In this document: one piece after another, positions 36,500 to 45,665 of the stretch
Layout: every line of letters starts with the position of its first letter
How positions within the stretch are numbered: position 1 is the first letter of the stretch
Source: Caulobacter sp. CCUG 60055
GTDB taxonomy: Bacteria; Pseudomonadota; Alphaproteobacteria; Caulobacterales; Caulobacteraceae
DNA: 64,000 bases
Reading direction: 5' to 3'
Assembly: GCF_022750545.1 (NCBI RefSeq)
Contig: NZ_PUIC01000009.1
Span: 62,001-126,000, forward strand
The notes under the pieces: generated by a model
Database searches by the model: none
What the model was told of the DNA's origin: nothing
What the model saw: only the letters and a program-made list of their open reading frames with translations
Made by a program: the position numbers and the translations under genes

Positions 36500-37894
36500 T
36501 CACGCGGCGCGGACGCTCTTGAGGAATTCGTCGACCACCAGACGCAGGTCGCCGGCCTGGCGCTCCAGGTTCTGGGAGGCGGCGACCACCTCGCTCGAGC
36601 TGCGGCCGGTGCGGTCGGCGCCGTCCTGGACGTCGACGATGTTGCGCGACACCACCTCGGCGCCGGCCGCAGCCTCGTGGGTGTTGCGGGCGATGGCCCG
36701 GGTGGTCGAGGCCTGCTCGTCTATGGCGTTCTGGATCTCGGTCGACACCTGGCCCAGCTCCAGCACGATGGCGCGGATGGCGGCGATCTCGTCAGCCGAG
36801 GCGCGGGCGACGTCCTGCATCTCGCCGACCTGCTCGCGGATCGACGCGGCCGACTTCGAGGTCTGGGCGGCCAGGCGCTTGACCTCGTCGGCGACGACGG
36901 CGAAGCCCTTGCCCGCCTCGCCGGCGCGGGCGCTTTCGATGGTGGCGTTGATGGCCAGCATGTTGGTCTGGGCGGCGACCTCGGCGATCAGGTTGACCAC
37001 CTCGCCGACCATTTCGGCGGCGGCGGCGAGCTTGCCGATGGTCTCGTCGGCGGCCTGGGCCTTGACCACCGCTTGGCTGGTCATCGCGCCGGAGCGGCCG
37101 ATGCGCTGGGCGATCTCGGCGACCGACTGGCCCATCTGCTCGGCCGAGGCGGCGACGGCCGAGACGTTGGTGGTCGCCTGCTGCGCGGCGGTGGACACCG
37201 CCGCCGACCGCTCGCTGGTGCGCTGGGCGGTGTCGGACATCGCCCGGGCCGTGGCCTCGAGCTGGCCGGCCGCCTCGGCGACGGATTCGGCGACGCCGGC
37301 GACGCTGGCCTCGAACCGCCGCGCCAGACCGGCCAGGGTCGCCCGCTTGGCGGCCTCGGCCTCCTCCAGGCTGGCCCGCCGCGCGGCCTCGCCGGCGTCG
37401 AGATAGACCGAGATGGCCAGGTCCATGTCGAGCATGGCCGCGCGGATCAGGGCGGCGACGGCGTCGGCGGTCTTGCCCGGCCCGTCGTTGCGGCCGCCGA
37501 ACCGGCGGCTTTCGGGCCAGTCGCGCTCCAGAATGGCCCGGACCAGACTTTCCAGCACCATGGCGTAGCCGCCGATGTACCATTGCGGCTCCAGCCCGAT
37601 GCGGGCGTGGACCTCGCCGATGGCCCGCACGCTGTCGACATAGGACTGGTCGAAGCGGGCCTCGGTGATGCGGCCCCAATGGGCCCTCTGGCGCGAATGG
37701 GCGGCGGCGACGTGATCTTCGTCGCGGAAGAACCGGCGCGTCTGCGGCGTCTCGCGGACGCGGGCGTAGAAGGTGTCGAGCGCGTCGGGCAGCGCCTTGT
37801 CGATGAAGGCGCGGTTGGCGGAAAGATTGGCCCGCTCGGCCTCGTCCAGGCCGATGAACCGCAGCCGCTCCTTCAAGGTTTCGCCGCCCGACAT
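36500..37894 (-). CDS. Globin-coupled methyl-accepting chemotaxis protein
   Basis: 464 residues from the ATG at 37894, preceded by GGGAGGTGAG. Residues ~1-165 are a protoglobin domain with the probable proximal heme ligand His96 in EVHARIGLEPQWYIGGY. A short linker leads to a cytoplasmic signalling domain with the receptor-tip region LIAEVAAQTNMLAINATIES and ARAGEAGKGFAVVADEVKRLA. No membrane helix is present, so this is a soluble O2 (or NO/CO) sensor acting on the CheA array, as in HemAT-type aerotaxis transducers. A near-consensus CtrA box lies 52 bp upstream. Confidence 0.93.
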   Translation of the reverse strand: MSGGETLKERLRFIGLDEAERANLSANRAFIDKALPDALDTFYARVRETPQTRRFFRDEDHVAAAHSRQRAHWGRITEARFDQSYVDSVRAIGEVHARIGLEPQWYIGGYAMVLESLVRAILERDWPESRRFGGRNDGPGKTADAVAALIRAAMLDMDLAISVYLDAGEAARRASLEEAEAAKRATLAGLARRFEASVAGVAESVAEAAGQLEATARAMSDTAQRTSERSAAVSTAAQQATTNVSAVAASAEQMGQSVAEIAQRIGRSGAMTSQAVVKAQAADETIGKLAAAAEMVGEVVNLIAEVAAQTNMLAINATIESARAGEAGKGFAVVADEVKRLAAQTSKSAASIREQVGEMQDVARASADEIAAIRAIVLELGQVSTEIQNAIDEQASTTRAIARNTHEAAAGAEVVSRNIVDVQDGADRTGRSSSEVVAASQNLERQAGDLRLVVDEFLKSVRAA

Positions 37895-37945
37895 GCACTC
37901 ACCTCCCGCAAACGAGACACCAGGGAAGCCAGACAAGCTTTAGGG

Positions 37946-37960
37946 TTACTTCAACCTTAA
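37946..37960 (-). promoter_or_regulatory. Candidate CtrA box upstream of the globin-coupled chemoreceptor
   Basis: On the minus strand the sequence reads TTAAGGTTGAAGTAA. This is TTAA-N7-GTAA followed by CC, one mismatch from the CtrA consensus TTAA-N7-TTAA. It begins 52 bp upstream of the start codon. Chemotaxis genes in Caulobacter are often cell-cycle regulated; binding here is untested. Confidence 0.45.
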
Positions 37961-38069
37961 TTTTGCGGCGGATCGGCCTGCGCGCGGCAAATATTTCACG
38001 GGTCGGCCAAGGCCTCGCCCAGGTCGGTCCCCTAGGCTTGGATCGACATGACTGAAACTGACCGCGCGC

Positions 38070-39974
38070 TCACGACCTGCGGAAATGGTCGTGGATGCGC
38101 TGGGCCAGCTGGTCGCTCACCCCCTCGACCTTGGCCAGGTCGGCCACGGCGGCGCGCGAGACGCCGCGCGCCGAGCCGAAGGCGTGCAGCAGGGCCCGCT
38201 TTCGCCCCGGCCCGACCCCGTCGATCTCGTCCAGCGGGTTCTTCTTCAGTTCGGCCGAACGGCGGGCGCGATGGCTGCCGATGGCGAAGCGGTGCGCCTC
38301 GTCCCGCAGGCGCTGCAGGTAGTAGAGCACCGGCGACTTGGGCTCGAGCATGAACGGCTCCTTGCCCGGGATGAAGAACCGCTCCAGGCCGGCGTCGCGA
38401 TCCGGCCCCTTGGCCACCCCGACCACGGCGATGTCGTCGACGCCGAGGTCGGCCATGATCTCCAGCGCCGCGTCGAGCTGGCCCTTGCCGCCGTCGACCA
38501 GCACCAGATCGGGCCGCACGGCCGGCTCGCCGGCTTCCTCCTCCTTGACCAGGCGGCCGAAACGGCGGCGCAGCACCTCGCGCATCATGCCGTAGTCGTC
38601 GCCGGGCGTGAGCTCGGCGCTCTTGATGTTGAACTTGCGGTACTGGTTCTTCTGGAAGCCTTCCGGGCCGGCGACGATCATGCCGCCGACGGCGTTGGTC
38701 CCCATGATGTGGCTGTTGTCATAGACCTCGATGCGCTCGGGCGAGGCCTCCAGGCCGAACGCCTCGCACACCCCGGCCAGCAGTTTCGACTGGGCCGAGC
38801 CTTCCGCCATCTTGCGGCCCAGCGCCTCGCGGGCGTTGGTCAGGGCGTGGGCGACCAGCTCGCGCTTCTCGCCCCGCTGCGGCGTGGCGATCTCGACCTT
38901 GCGGCCGGTCTTCATGCTGAACGCCTCGGCCAGCAGTTCGCGGTTGGGCGCCTCGTGCGATAGGAGGATCAGGCGCGGGATGGCCTGGCTCTCGTAGAAC
39001 TGCCCGAGGAAGGCGTCGAGGATGGCGGCGTCGCCCGGGTCCTCGCTTCCGCCCTCGCCTTCCCCGCCGTCGGCGATGGCGCTGGCCACGCGCGGGAAAT
39101 AGGCGCGGTTGCCCCAGTTCTGGCCGGCGCGGAAGAAGAACACCTGCACGCAGGCCTGGCCGCCCTCGGCGTGCAGGGCGAAGACGTCGGCCTCGTCGAC
39201 CGTCTCGGGATTGATGGTCTGTTCCTGGCTGACCGAGGCCAGGGCGCGGATGCGGTCGCGCAGGCGGGCGGCGCGCTCGAACTCCATCTCCTCGGCGGCG
39301 GCGGTCATCTCGTCCGACAGCCGCTTCATCACCGCCCGGCTCTTGCCGCGCAGGAAGTCGTGCGCCTCCTCGACCAGGTCGTCGTACTCGGCCGGGGTGA
39401 CCAGGTCGACGCATGGGGCGCTGCAGCGCTTGATCTGGTGCAGCATGCACGGCCGGGTGCGGGTCTCGAACACGCTGTCCGAGCACGAGCGCAGCAGGAA
39501 GGCCTTCTGCAGGCTGTTGACCGTGCGGTTGACCGCCCAGGCGCTGGCGAACGGGCCGAAATAGTCGCCCTTGATGGCGTGGGCGCCGCGATGCTTGCGG
39601 ATCTGCGGGCTGGGGTGGTCGCGGCGGATCAGGATCTCGGGAAAGCTCTTGTCGTCGCGCAGCAGCACGTTGAACCGGGGCTTGAGCTGCTTGATCAGGT
39701 TGATCTCGAGCAGCAGCGCCTCGGTCTCGGTCTTGGTGGTGACGAACTCCATCGACCGGGTCAGGTGGACCATATGGGCGATGCGCTGGGTGTGGAACCG
39801 CCCTTGCGCGTACTGGATCACCCGTTTCTTCAGGCTCTTGGCCTTGCCGACATAGAGCACCTCGCCGTCCTCGCCCATCATGCGATAGACGCCGGGCGCG
39901 TCGGGCAGGCGTTTCACCTCGTCGGCGATCAGGGCGGCGCCCTGCAGGGGGGCGGCCGGGGTCTCCTCGGTCAT
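38070..39974 (-). CDS. uvrC: Excinuclease ABC subunit C
   Basis: 634 residues from the ATG at 39974; an upstream ATG at 40034 adds a non-conserved leader. It makes the dual incisions in nucleotide excision repair. The GIY-YIG domain ([28 protein letters not shown]) performs the 3' cut. A Cys region with [15 protein letters not shown], a UVR motif and the RNase H-like 5' nuclease ([34 protein letters not shown]) follow, then HhH motifs ([18 protein letters not shown]). It lies 175 bp upstream of the chemoreceptor gene. Confidence 0.96.
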   Translation of the reverse strand: MTEETPAAPLQGAALIADEVKRLPDAPGVYRMMGEDGEVLYVGKAKSLKKRVIQYAQGRFHTQRIAHMVHLTRSMEFVTTKTETEALLLEINLIKQLKPRFNVLLRDDKSFPEILIRRDHPSPQIRKHRGAHAIKGDYFGPFASAWAVNRTVNSLQKAFLLRSCSDSVFETRTRPCMLHQIKRCSAPCVDLVTPAEYDDLVEEAHDFLRGKSRAVMKRLSDEMTAAAEEMEFERAARLRDRIRALASVSQEQTINPETVDEADVFALHAEGGQACVQVFFFRAGQNWGNRAYFPRVASAIADGGEGEGGSEDPGDAAILDAFLGQFYESQAIPRLILLSHEAPNRELLAEAFSMKTGRKVEIATPQRGEKRELVAHALTNAREALGRKMAEGSAQSKLLAGVCEAFGLEASPERIEVYDNSHIMGTNAVGGMIVAGPEGFQKNQYRKFNIKSAELTPGDDYGMMREVLRRRFGRLVKEEEAGEPAVRPDLVLVDGGKGQLDAALEIMADLGVDDIAVVGVAKGPDRDAGLERFFIPGKEPFMLEPKSPVLYYLQRLRDEAHRFAIGSHRARRSAELKKNPLDEIDGVGPGRKRALLHAFGSARGVSRAAVADLAKVEGVSDQLAQRIHDHFRRS

Positions 39975-40030
39975 GGTCCCGATATAGGCGAGTCTGGCGG
40001 CGCGCGCATGGCCCGTCGCCAAGGCTGCTG

Positions 40031-40330
40031 TCATCCCGCGCCGACCAGCTTGCCGATGGCGTCGAGATAGCCGACGAACGCGGCCCGGCCGGCGTCGGTC
40101 AGGCTGACCCGCGTCAGGGGGCGGCGGCCGACGAAGCTCTTGTCGATCCTGACATAGCCGGCCTCCTCCAGCTTGCGCAGATGCGTCGAGAGGTTGCCGT
40201 CGGTGGCCTGGAGCTTGGCCTTGAGCGCGTTGAAATCGGCCGTTTCGGCGCTGGAGAGGAAGGCCATCACGCCCAGCCGCAGCCGGCCATGGATCACCTC
40301 GTCGATCCTGTCGATGTCGAACCCGTCCAT
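40031..40330 (-). CDS. Winged-helix transcriptional regulator (PF13601 type)
   Basis: 99 residues from the ATG at 40330. A compact winged helix: [42 protein letters not shown], then wing residues around [21 protein letters not shown]. It has no ligand domain. It follows the membrane-protein gene by 8 bp, and a palindrome that could be its operator lies before that gene, so an autoregulated two-gene module is likely. In this family such pairs are common in alphaproteobacteria but of unknown role. Confidence 0.87.
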   Translation of the reverse strand: MDGFDIDRIDEVIHGRLRLGVMAFLSSAETADFNALKAKLQATDGNLSTHLRKLEEAGYVRIDKSFVGRRPLTRVSLTDAGRAAFVGYLDAIGKLVGAG

Positions 40331-40338
40331 GGCGGGCC

Positions 40339-40962
40339 TCAGATCACGTCCGAGGGTTCTTGCCGCATCAGGACGACGCCGGGGACGGCCGTCAGCAGCA
40401 GCAGCGCCGCCGCATAGGCCAGCCAAACCTTGACGTCGCCGATCAGCAACGCCATCAGCACCGCCGCAGCGAAGGCGCCCCAGGCCACGAAACGCACCCA
40501 GCTGGCCGGAATCATCAGCCCGCCGACCGTCCAGGCGACGCCGTAGAGCGCCAGCACGATGCTGGGCGAAAAGTTTATCAGGTTGTAGTCCTGGGTCTTC
40601 CAGACGGCGATGAACATCGCCGCGCCGATGGCGAATATGGCCTGGCCGACGCCCTTCCAGGCGAAGCGCGCGGCGCGGTTGGCCGGCGAGGCCGACCCGG
40701 GCGCGCCGGCGAGGCGGCGCTTGAACACCGCCAGGAGGGTCATCGAGATCAGCATGGCCGCCAGCCACATGTAGGGCAGCACCTTGTAGGACACCGCCAC
40801 GGTCTGCGTCAGCACCGCCCACTGCGCGAGGCTGGCCAGGGCGTAGACCACCCCCGCGCTGGTCAGGACGGCCCCGCCCAGCAGCGGCGCCGAGCGACCC
40901 TCCTCGGCCATGGCCCGCATGAAGGCGATGTCGTCTTTCAGGGTCTGGATCTGATCGTTCAT
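40339..40962 (-). CDS. Multi-helix membrane protein paired with a winged-helix regulator
   Basis: 207 residues. A charged cytoplasmic start ([22 protein letters not shown]) is followed by about six membrane helices, grouped 28-47, 57-76, 104-121, 130-148, 155-173 and 180-198. I do not recognise a named family. It is first in a two-gene unit with the regulator at 40031-40330 and has an ACTTT-N7-AAAGT palindrome 43 bp upstream of its start. The pairing suggests sensing or transport controlled by the regulator. Confidence 0.8.
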   Translation of the reverse strand: MNDQIQTLKDDIAFMRAMAEEGRSAPLLGGAVLTSAGVVYALASLAQWAVLTQTVAVSYKVLPYMWLAAMLISMTLLAVFKRRLAGAPGSASPANRAARFAWKGVGQAIFAIGAAMFIAVWKTQDYNLINFSPSIVLALYGVAWTVGGLMIPASWVRFVAWGAFAAAVLMALLIGDVKVWLAYAAALLLLTAVPGVVLMRQEPSDVI

Positions 40963-41004
40963 GTCGGCCTCCCGCCGCTGGCATGAACGTTTCTATCGCC
41001 AATT

Positions 41005-41021
41005 ACTTTGTAATGTAAAGT
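41005..41021. promoter_or_regulatory. Palindromic operator upstream of the membrane protein-regulator operon
   Basis: ACTTTGTAATGTAAAGT is a perfect ACTTT-N7-AAAGT inverted repeat in an otherwise GC-rich region, 43 bp upstream of the membrane-protein start. It is the probable binding site of the winged-helix regulator encoded second in that operon. This is inference from symmetry and location. Confidence 0.6.
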
Positions 41022-41123
41022 TCTTTTCAGAAGCCCCATACCAACGACCGGCCTCGGCCGGGGGCGAACCCGGACGCCATGCGCGGCAGGCGAAAGCGCA
41101 AGCTGGAGGTCGATCGCAACCCG

Positions 41124-41654
41124 CTAGGACGCGGGCCTGATCATTCCAACCCTCAGCCCCGAGGCGACATAGACGCAGGCGTCGTCCGCGAACAGCTGGC
41201 CGTTCGCCACCCCCAGCGCCAGCTGGCCGCGCCTGGCCTGCCGCACGCTCACCTCGTAGCGCACCATCCGCGTCGCCGGCGTGACGTCGCCTCGAAACCG
41301 GACTTCGCCGACGCCGAGGGCGCGCCCCTTGCCCGGCGAGCCGGACCAGCCCAGCCAGTAGCCGAGGATCTGCCACATGGCGTCCAGCCCGAGGCAGCCC
41401 GGCATGACCGGATCGCCGGGAAAGTGGCAGTCGAAGAACCAAAGGTCCGGAACGATGTCCAGTTCGGCGACGACGTGGCCCTTGCCGAACTCGCCCCCGT
41501 CAAGGCTGAGCTCGGTGATCCGGTCCATCATCAGCATCGGCGGGGCCGGCAGCTGCGCGTTGCCGGGACCGAAGTAACCGCCCTGGCCGGAAAGGATCAG
41601 GTCGTCCTTGGCGTAGCTGGACCTGGGCGTATGAAACGCGTGCGGATCGGCCAT
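41124..41654 (-). CDS. fabA: 3-hydroxyacyl-[acyl-carrier-protein] dehydratase FabA
   Basis: 176 residues from the ATG at 41654. It dehydrates 3-hydroxydecanoyl-ACP and isomerises the product, opening the unsaturated fatty acid branch. Catalytic His77 (FFDCHFPGDPVMPGCLGLDAMWQ) and Asp91 are in place. The length equals the E. coli enzyme within a few residues. The partner fabB, usually adjacent, is not beside it; the downstream gene is a membrane protein 161 bp away. Divergent from the lipoprotein gene. Confidence 0.95.
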   Translation of the reverse strand: MADPHAFHTPRSSYAKDDLILSGQGGYFGPGNAQLPAPPMLMMDRITELSLDGGEFGKGHVVAELDIVPDLWFFDCHFPGDPVMPGCLGLDAMWQILGYWLGWSGSPGKGRALGVGEVRFRGDVTPATRMVRYEVSVRQARRGQLALGVANGQLFADDACVYVASGLRVGMIRPAS

Positions 41655-41811
41655 GGTTGAAGGTCCCTCCAGCGCGCCCCGATCTTCGGCGAGGCCGGTG
41701 CGACAGTCGCAAGAAGAGCCGGAGGCCACAACGGGGCCCGCGAACGGAGAACGGCGTTCGACAACTCCGGGTTGTCGTGACATTCTCGGCCCTGCTGCGG
41801 GGGAAGCTGAC

Positions 41812-42681
41812 ATGCGGCGGACATGGGTTGGCGTGGGATACGCCGTTCTGTTGACGCTGACGGCCTGCCAGGCGCGGGACGAGGCCAGGCCCAAGCCCCC
41901 GCCGGCGAACGAGGCCGCGACGGCCGGAAGGACCGACCTGATCCCCTGCGAGATCATCGGCCGCCGCCTCGTGACCAGGCAGGACTGCGACCTCGCCAAC
42001 GCCACCGACCACGACGTCAGGGAAGGTCTGGCGGCGTTCAACTGGCCCAAGGAGATGCGCCGCGGCCGGGCCGTCCTGCTGCGGCTGGCGGTGGAGCAGG
42101 CGCCGCCTCCCCCGCCGCCCGAGCCGCCCGCCCCGGTCAAGAAGCCTATCGAGAAGGCCGCCGCCCGGCCAGGCCATCCGCACGCCGCGCATGTCGCCGA
42201 GCCCGAAACGCCGCCGCCCCCGCCGGGACCCGAGGCGGCGGTGCAGCAGTTGCCTGGCGAGGCGACCCCCTACAAGCCGCTGGTCGGCCGCTACATGTCG
42301 GCGACCCTGACCGGCGACGCCTTCGAGATCGTCCCGCAAGGGCCTGAGCACCAGGAGGTGCTCAAGGACAGCGTCACCCACTGGGACTGGCTGGTCACGC
42401 CGAAGTCCGGCGGCGACCACGAGCTGACCGTCACCACCCAGGTCGAGTTCAAGGACAGCGACGGGAACTATGTCCCGCTCCGTTTCCGGCCGGAGACGCA
42501 CGGGATCAAGGTCCAGTCCCCGTGGTGGCTCTGGGTGTGGGACGTCGTCCTGCAGAGCCCGGCCTGGTTCAAGGCCCTGGCCGCCGCCGTCGTCGCCCTG
42601 ACCGGCCTGGTCGTCGCGCTCGCCGGCCTGCGCCGCGCCATCCGGGGGAAGTCGCCGGCCGACACGCCGGCCGGCCCCTAG
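41812..42681 (+). CDS. Proline-rich lipoprotein with a C-terminal membrane helix, unknown function
   Basis: 289 residues from the ATG at 41812. A lipobox (LLTLTAC, Cys ~20) predicts lipidation. Residues ~40-100 are a small folded region with two Cys (IPCEIIGRRLV, RQDCDLAN). A poly-Pro stretch follows, then a beta-rich domain (~160-240): YMSATLTGDAFEIVPQG, WDWLVTPKSGGDHELTVTT. One C-terminal membrane helix (FKALAAAVVALTGLVVALAG) ends it. The WxWxVTP-x-SG-x2-EL pattern resembles, from memory, the domain accompanying TIR/caspase-type effectors in some predicted defence proteins; no effector is nearby, so this is only a resemblance. Confidence 0.7.
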   Translation: MRRTWVGVGYAVLLTLTACQARDEARPKPPPANEAATAGRTDLIPCEIIGRRLVTRQDCDLANATDHDVREGLAAFNWPKEMRRGRAVLLRLAVEQAPPPPPPEPPAPVKKPIEKAAARPGHPHAAHVAEPETPPPPPGPEAAVQQLPGEATPYKPLVGRYMSATLTGDAFEIVPQGPEHQEVLKDSVTHWDWLVTPKSGGDHELTVTTQVEFKDSDGNYVPLRFRPETHGIKVQSPWWLWVWDVVLQSPAWFKALAAAVVALTGLVVALAGLRRAIRGKSPADTPAGP

Positions 42682-42683
42682 GG

Positions 42684-44471
42684 TCAGATCTTGTAGCCGC
42701 CGGCCTGGACCTTTTCGAACACCGACTTGGTCAGCTTCACATAGCCCTTGGCCGGGTCCTTGAAGTAGAGCGGCTCCTTGACCTTGGCCGGGTCGAAGCC
42801 GTCCTCGACTAGATCGACCTTGCGGTACTTGAAGGTGCCGGTGGTCTCGATCTCGCGCTTCAGGCGCACGAACAGCGGCCGGGCGTAGGCCGGCAGGTCG
42901 CCGTCGACGAAACCGGTCAGGGCGGCGATGTCGAAATCGTCGCCGACCACCAGCGAGGCCATGCCGGCGCGGCCGTCGAGATCGCCGACGCGGACGCCGT
43001 AGACATTGGCCTCCTTGACCCCCGGCACGCCGGCCAGGTGCTCGGCCACCTCGCCGGTCGAGACGTTCTCGCCCTTCCAGCGGAACGTGTCGCCCACCCG
43101 GTCGACGAAGTAGAAATAGCCCTCGCCGTCCATGCGCATCAGGTCGCCGGTGCGGAACCAGGCGTCGCCCTTCTGGAAGACGTCGTGCAGGACCTTCTTG
43201 TCGCTGGCGGCCTTGTCGGCGTAGCCGGTGTAGCTGGAGCGGGCGTCGGCGCCGATATGGCCGATGCATTCGCCCGGCTCGTCGATCCCGGCCTCGACGC
43301 AGCGGCCGTCGGCCCCGCGCACCGGCTGCTCGCTCTCGACGTCGAACTTGACGATGCGGATGTTGAAACGACTGCGCAGATAGCCGGGCACGCGGCCGAC
43401 GGCGCCGACCTTGCCGTCGAAGTTGAACAGCGAGACGTTGCCCTCGGTGGAGCCGTAGAACTCCAGCACGTTGTCGATGCGGAAACGCTGCAGCAGCTTT
43501 TCCCAGACGTCGGGGCGCAGGCCGTTGCCGAAGATCAGGCGCAGCTTGGTGTGGCGCTCGCCCTCGGCCTCGGGCTGGTTGACCAGATAGCGGCACAGCT
43601 CGCCGATATAGACGAACATCGTGCATTCGTGGGCGTTGACGTCCTCCCAGAAGTGGGTGGACGAGAACTTGCGCCGCAGGATCACCGACGCGCCGTTGAG
43701 CAGGGCCGCGCCCATGGCGCACAGGCCGCCGGTGGCGTGGTAGAGCGGCAGGGTCACGTAGATGCGGTCGTCCGGCCGCGCGCCGGTGGAGCCGGCGAAG
43801 CCGCGCATGTAGAGCTGCGCCCGCGAATGGGTGATGCGGGCCGCCTTGGGCAGGCCGGTGGTGCCGCTGGTGTAGATGTAGAGGGCGGTGTCCTTGGCGG
43901 TCATGCCCTCGCGCAGGGCGCGGTCCGGCCGCAGCTGGCTGCAGCTCCTCAGCGCCATGGTCAGGTCGCGCAGGTCGCCGTGGGCCGCGCCCAGGGTCCA
44001 GGCCGTCATCGGCCGGGCCAGGGTCTCCTTGACCGCGGCGAAGGCCTCGGCGGTGTCGCCGTCGACGATGACGTGGGCGGCGCCCGAGATCGACAGGCAG
44101 TGGGCCAGCGGCGCGCCGACGAGGTTGTTGTTGATCAGGGCGGTGGCCACGCCGATCTTGGAAAGGCCGTACCAGATCGGCAGGTATTCGGTGCGGTTGG
44201 GCGCGACCAGGGCGACGGTCTGGCCCCGGCGCAGCCCGTGCTCCTTGGCCCAGTGGGCGAAGCGGTTGGCGATGGCGTCCAGCTCGGCGTAGGTGACGCT
44301 GCGCCCCTCGAAGACGACGGCCGTGCGCGCCGACCACTGGTCGACGGCCGCCTCCAGGTCGTCGCAGACCAGGTTGGGCGAATCCGGCGCGATGGACTTC
44401 ACCCGCTTCAGCGTCCGCGTCAGGCCGCGCAAAAACCGCCACTCGCGCTGCAACCGCGCCTGAAAGCCCAT
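42684..44471 (-). CDS. Long-chain fatty acyl-CoA ligase (FATP/FadD-type)
   Basis: 595 residues. ANL-superfamily adenylation enzyme: P-loop YIYTSGTTGLPKAARITHS, LPLYHATGG, EFYGSTEGNVSLFNFDGKVGAVGR, and the hinge/adenylate motif FVDRVGDTFRWKGENVSTGE. The C-terminal PAYARPLFVRLKREIETTGTFKYRKVDLVEDGFD and the FATP-like N-terminal segment indicate a very-long- or long-chain acyl-CoA synthetase of the fatty acid transport protein family. It activates fatty acids for beta-oxidation or lipid synthesis. Convergent with the lipoprotein gene. Confidence 0.92.
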   Translation of the reverse strand: MGFQARLQREWRFLRGLTRTLKRVKSIAPDSPNLVCDDLEAAVDQWSARTAVVFEGRSVTYAELDAIANRFAHWAKEHGLRRGQTVALVAPNRTEYLPIWYGLSKIGVATALINNNLVGAPLAHCLSISGAAHVIVDGDTAEAFAAVKETLARPMTAWTLGAAHGDLRDLTMALRSCSQLRPDRALREGMTAKDTALYIYTSGTTGLPKAARITHSRAQLYMRGFAGSTGARPDDRIYVTLPLYHATGGLCAMGAALLNGASVILRRKFSSTHFWEDVNAHECTMFVYIGELCRYLVNQPEAEGERHTKLRLIFGNGLRPDVWEKLLQRFRIDNVLEFYGSTEGNVSLFNFDGKVGAVGRVPGYLRSRFNIRIVKFDVESEQPVRGADGRCVEAGIDEPGECIGHIGADARSSYTGYADKAASDKKVLHDVFQKGDAWFRTGDLMRMDGEGYFYFVDRVGDTFRWKGENVSTGEVAEHLAGVPGVKEANVYGVRVGDLDGRAGMASLVVGDDFDIAALTGFVDGDLPAYARPLFVRLKREIETTGTFKYRKVDLVEDGFDPAKVKEPLYFKDPAKGYVKLTKSVFEKVQAGGYKI

Positions 44472-44569
44472 GCCGCTAACCCTCCGCTGAATTCTCAGCT
44501 TTGAAGGTCCGGCCGAGTCCGGTCAAGGCGAGGCATGGCCTCGACGGCGTCTTGGCGCGCCGCGGACGC

Positions 44570-45619
44570 CTAGCCCTCGGCGCGCGAAACGCTGTGCGCC
44601 GCCACGTCGGGAGAGGGCGGACGCACCCCGCCCGGCATCAGGAAACGCACCTCGCCGCGGGCGAAATCGAGGGAGACCCGCTCGAACCGGCTGAGCACGT
44701 CGATGCCGAGCAGCAGCGCCGGCCGGCTGTTGAGGTCCCAGAGGCTGAAGGTGTGCAGGTCGGCGAACAGCACCGGCAAGTGGTCGACGCTGAGCCCGCC
44801 CATGCGGAAGGACGGCAGGGCGCCGGCTTCGCCGGATATGGTCTGGCCGGTGGCGCTGAGGATCGGCACCGGCAGCCAGACGGTCTGGGGCGAGCGGGCG
44901 CCCGCCCGCCGCTGCAGCACCCGGTTGCCGATGGTGTTCTGGGCGCCGGAATCGATGAAGGCCGTCACCGGCACGCCGGCCAGCTCGGTGTCGACCAGGG
45001 TCAGCTGGCCCGACCGGCGACGGGCGCTCATGATGATCTCGCGGCGATCCGGCCGGGGTCGGTCGGAGGCCTCGATGCGCATCTCGGCCGCCTTGAAGTC
45101 CAGCACCAGCTTCTGGCCGTCGACGCTGTCCAGGCCCAGGAGGCCGGAGGTCCCCAGCGCGGCGGCCGGCAGGACGAACAGGTTGGAGCCGCGCCGGACG
45201 CGGTCGCCGACCTGCAGCGAATCGACCGTCACGGTGCCGGCCATCTCGGCGCCGGCGACGCCGTGCAACTCCCGGGCCGCCCCGACCAGCAGCCCGAGCC
45301 TGGCCGCCAGCGCGTCGGCGATGACCGAATTGTTGGCCCCGGTGTCGACGACGAACTGATAGGGACCGCCGCCGTTGATGCGGACCGGCACGCTCATGCG
45401 GCTGTAGAGGTCGGCCACCGCCCGCAGCGTGGTCGGCGGCACGTACTGCTCGCCGTGCAGATCGACCGGCGGCTCCAGCAGCCGCGTGCCGGTCTGCGGC
45501 GCCGGCGGACTGGCGCGCGCCAGACCCGGCGACGCCAGGCCGGGCGAGGCCAGCGCCGCCGCCAGCAGGACCGCAAGCCGCCGCCGCGTCTCGTCGGGAT
45601 GATCCATCAGCGTTTCCAT
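44570..45619 (-). CDS. Two-domain retropepsin-like aspartic protease A
   Basis: 349 residues. A signal sequence with TRRRLAVLLAAALASPG (Tat-like Arg run) is followed by two retropepsin-type domains in one chain. Each carries a catalytic motif: VVDTGANNSV with Asp92, and FIDSGAQNTI with Asp223. The downstream hydrophobic flap motifs GLLGLDSVDG and LLLGIDVLSRF complete the two lobes. The pepsin-like internal duplication means one chain could form the whole active site. A paralogue with the same plan lies directly upstream (45666-46649). Confidence 0.87.
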   Translation of the reverse strand: METLMDHPDETRRRLAVLLAAALASPGLASPGLARASPPAPQTGTRLLEPPVDLHGEQYVPPTTLRAVADLYSRMSVPVRINGGGPYQFVVDTGANNSVIADALAARLGLLVGAARELHGVAGAEMAGTVTVDSLQVGDRVRRGSNLFVLPAAALGTSGLLGLDSVDGQKLVLDFKAAEMRIEASDRPRPDRREIIMSARRRSGQLTLVDTELAGVPVTAFIDSGAQNTIGNRVLQRRAGARSPQTVWLPVPILSATGQTISGEAGALPSFRMGGLSVDHLPVLFADLHTFSLWDLNSRPALLLGIDVLSRFERVSLDFARGEVRFLMPGGVRPPSPDVAAHSVSRAEG

Positions 45620-45665
45620 TCGGGTCCGACGACCTCTTTGTCCCTACTCTACGCCTCCCGGCGGC

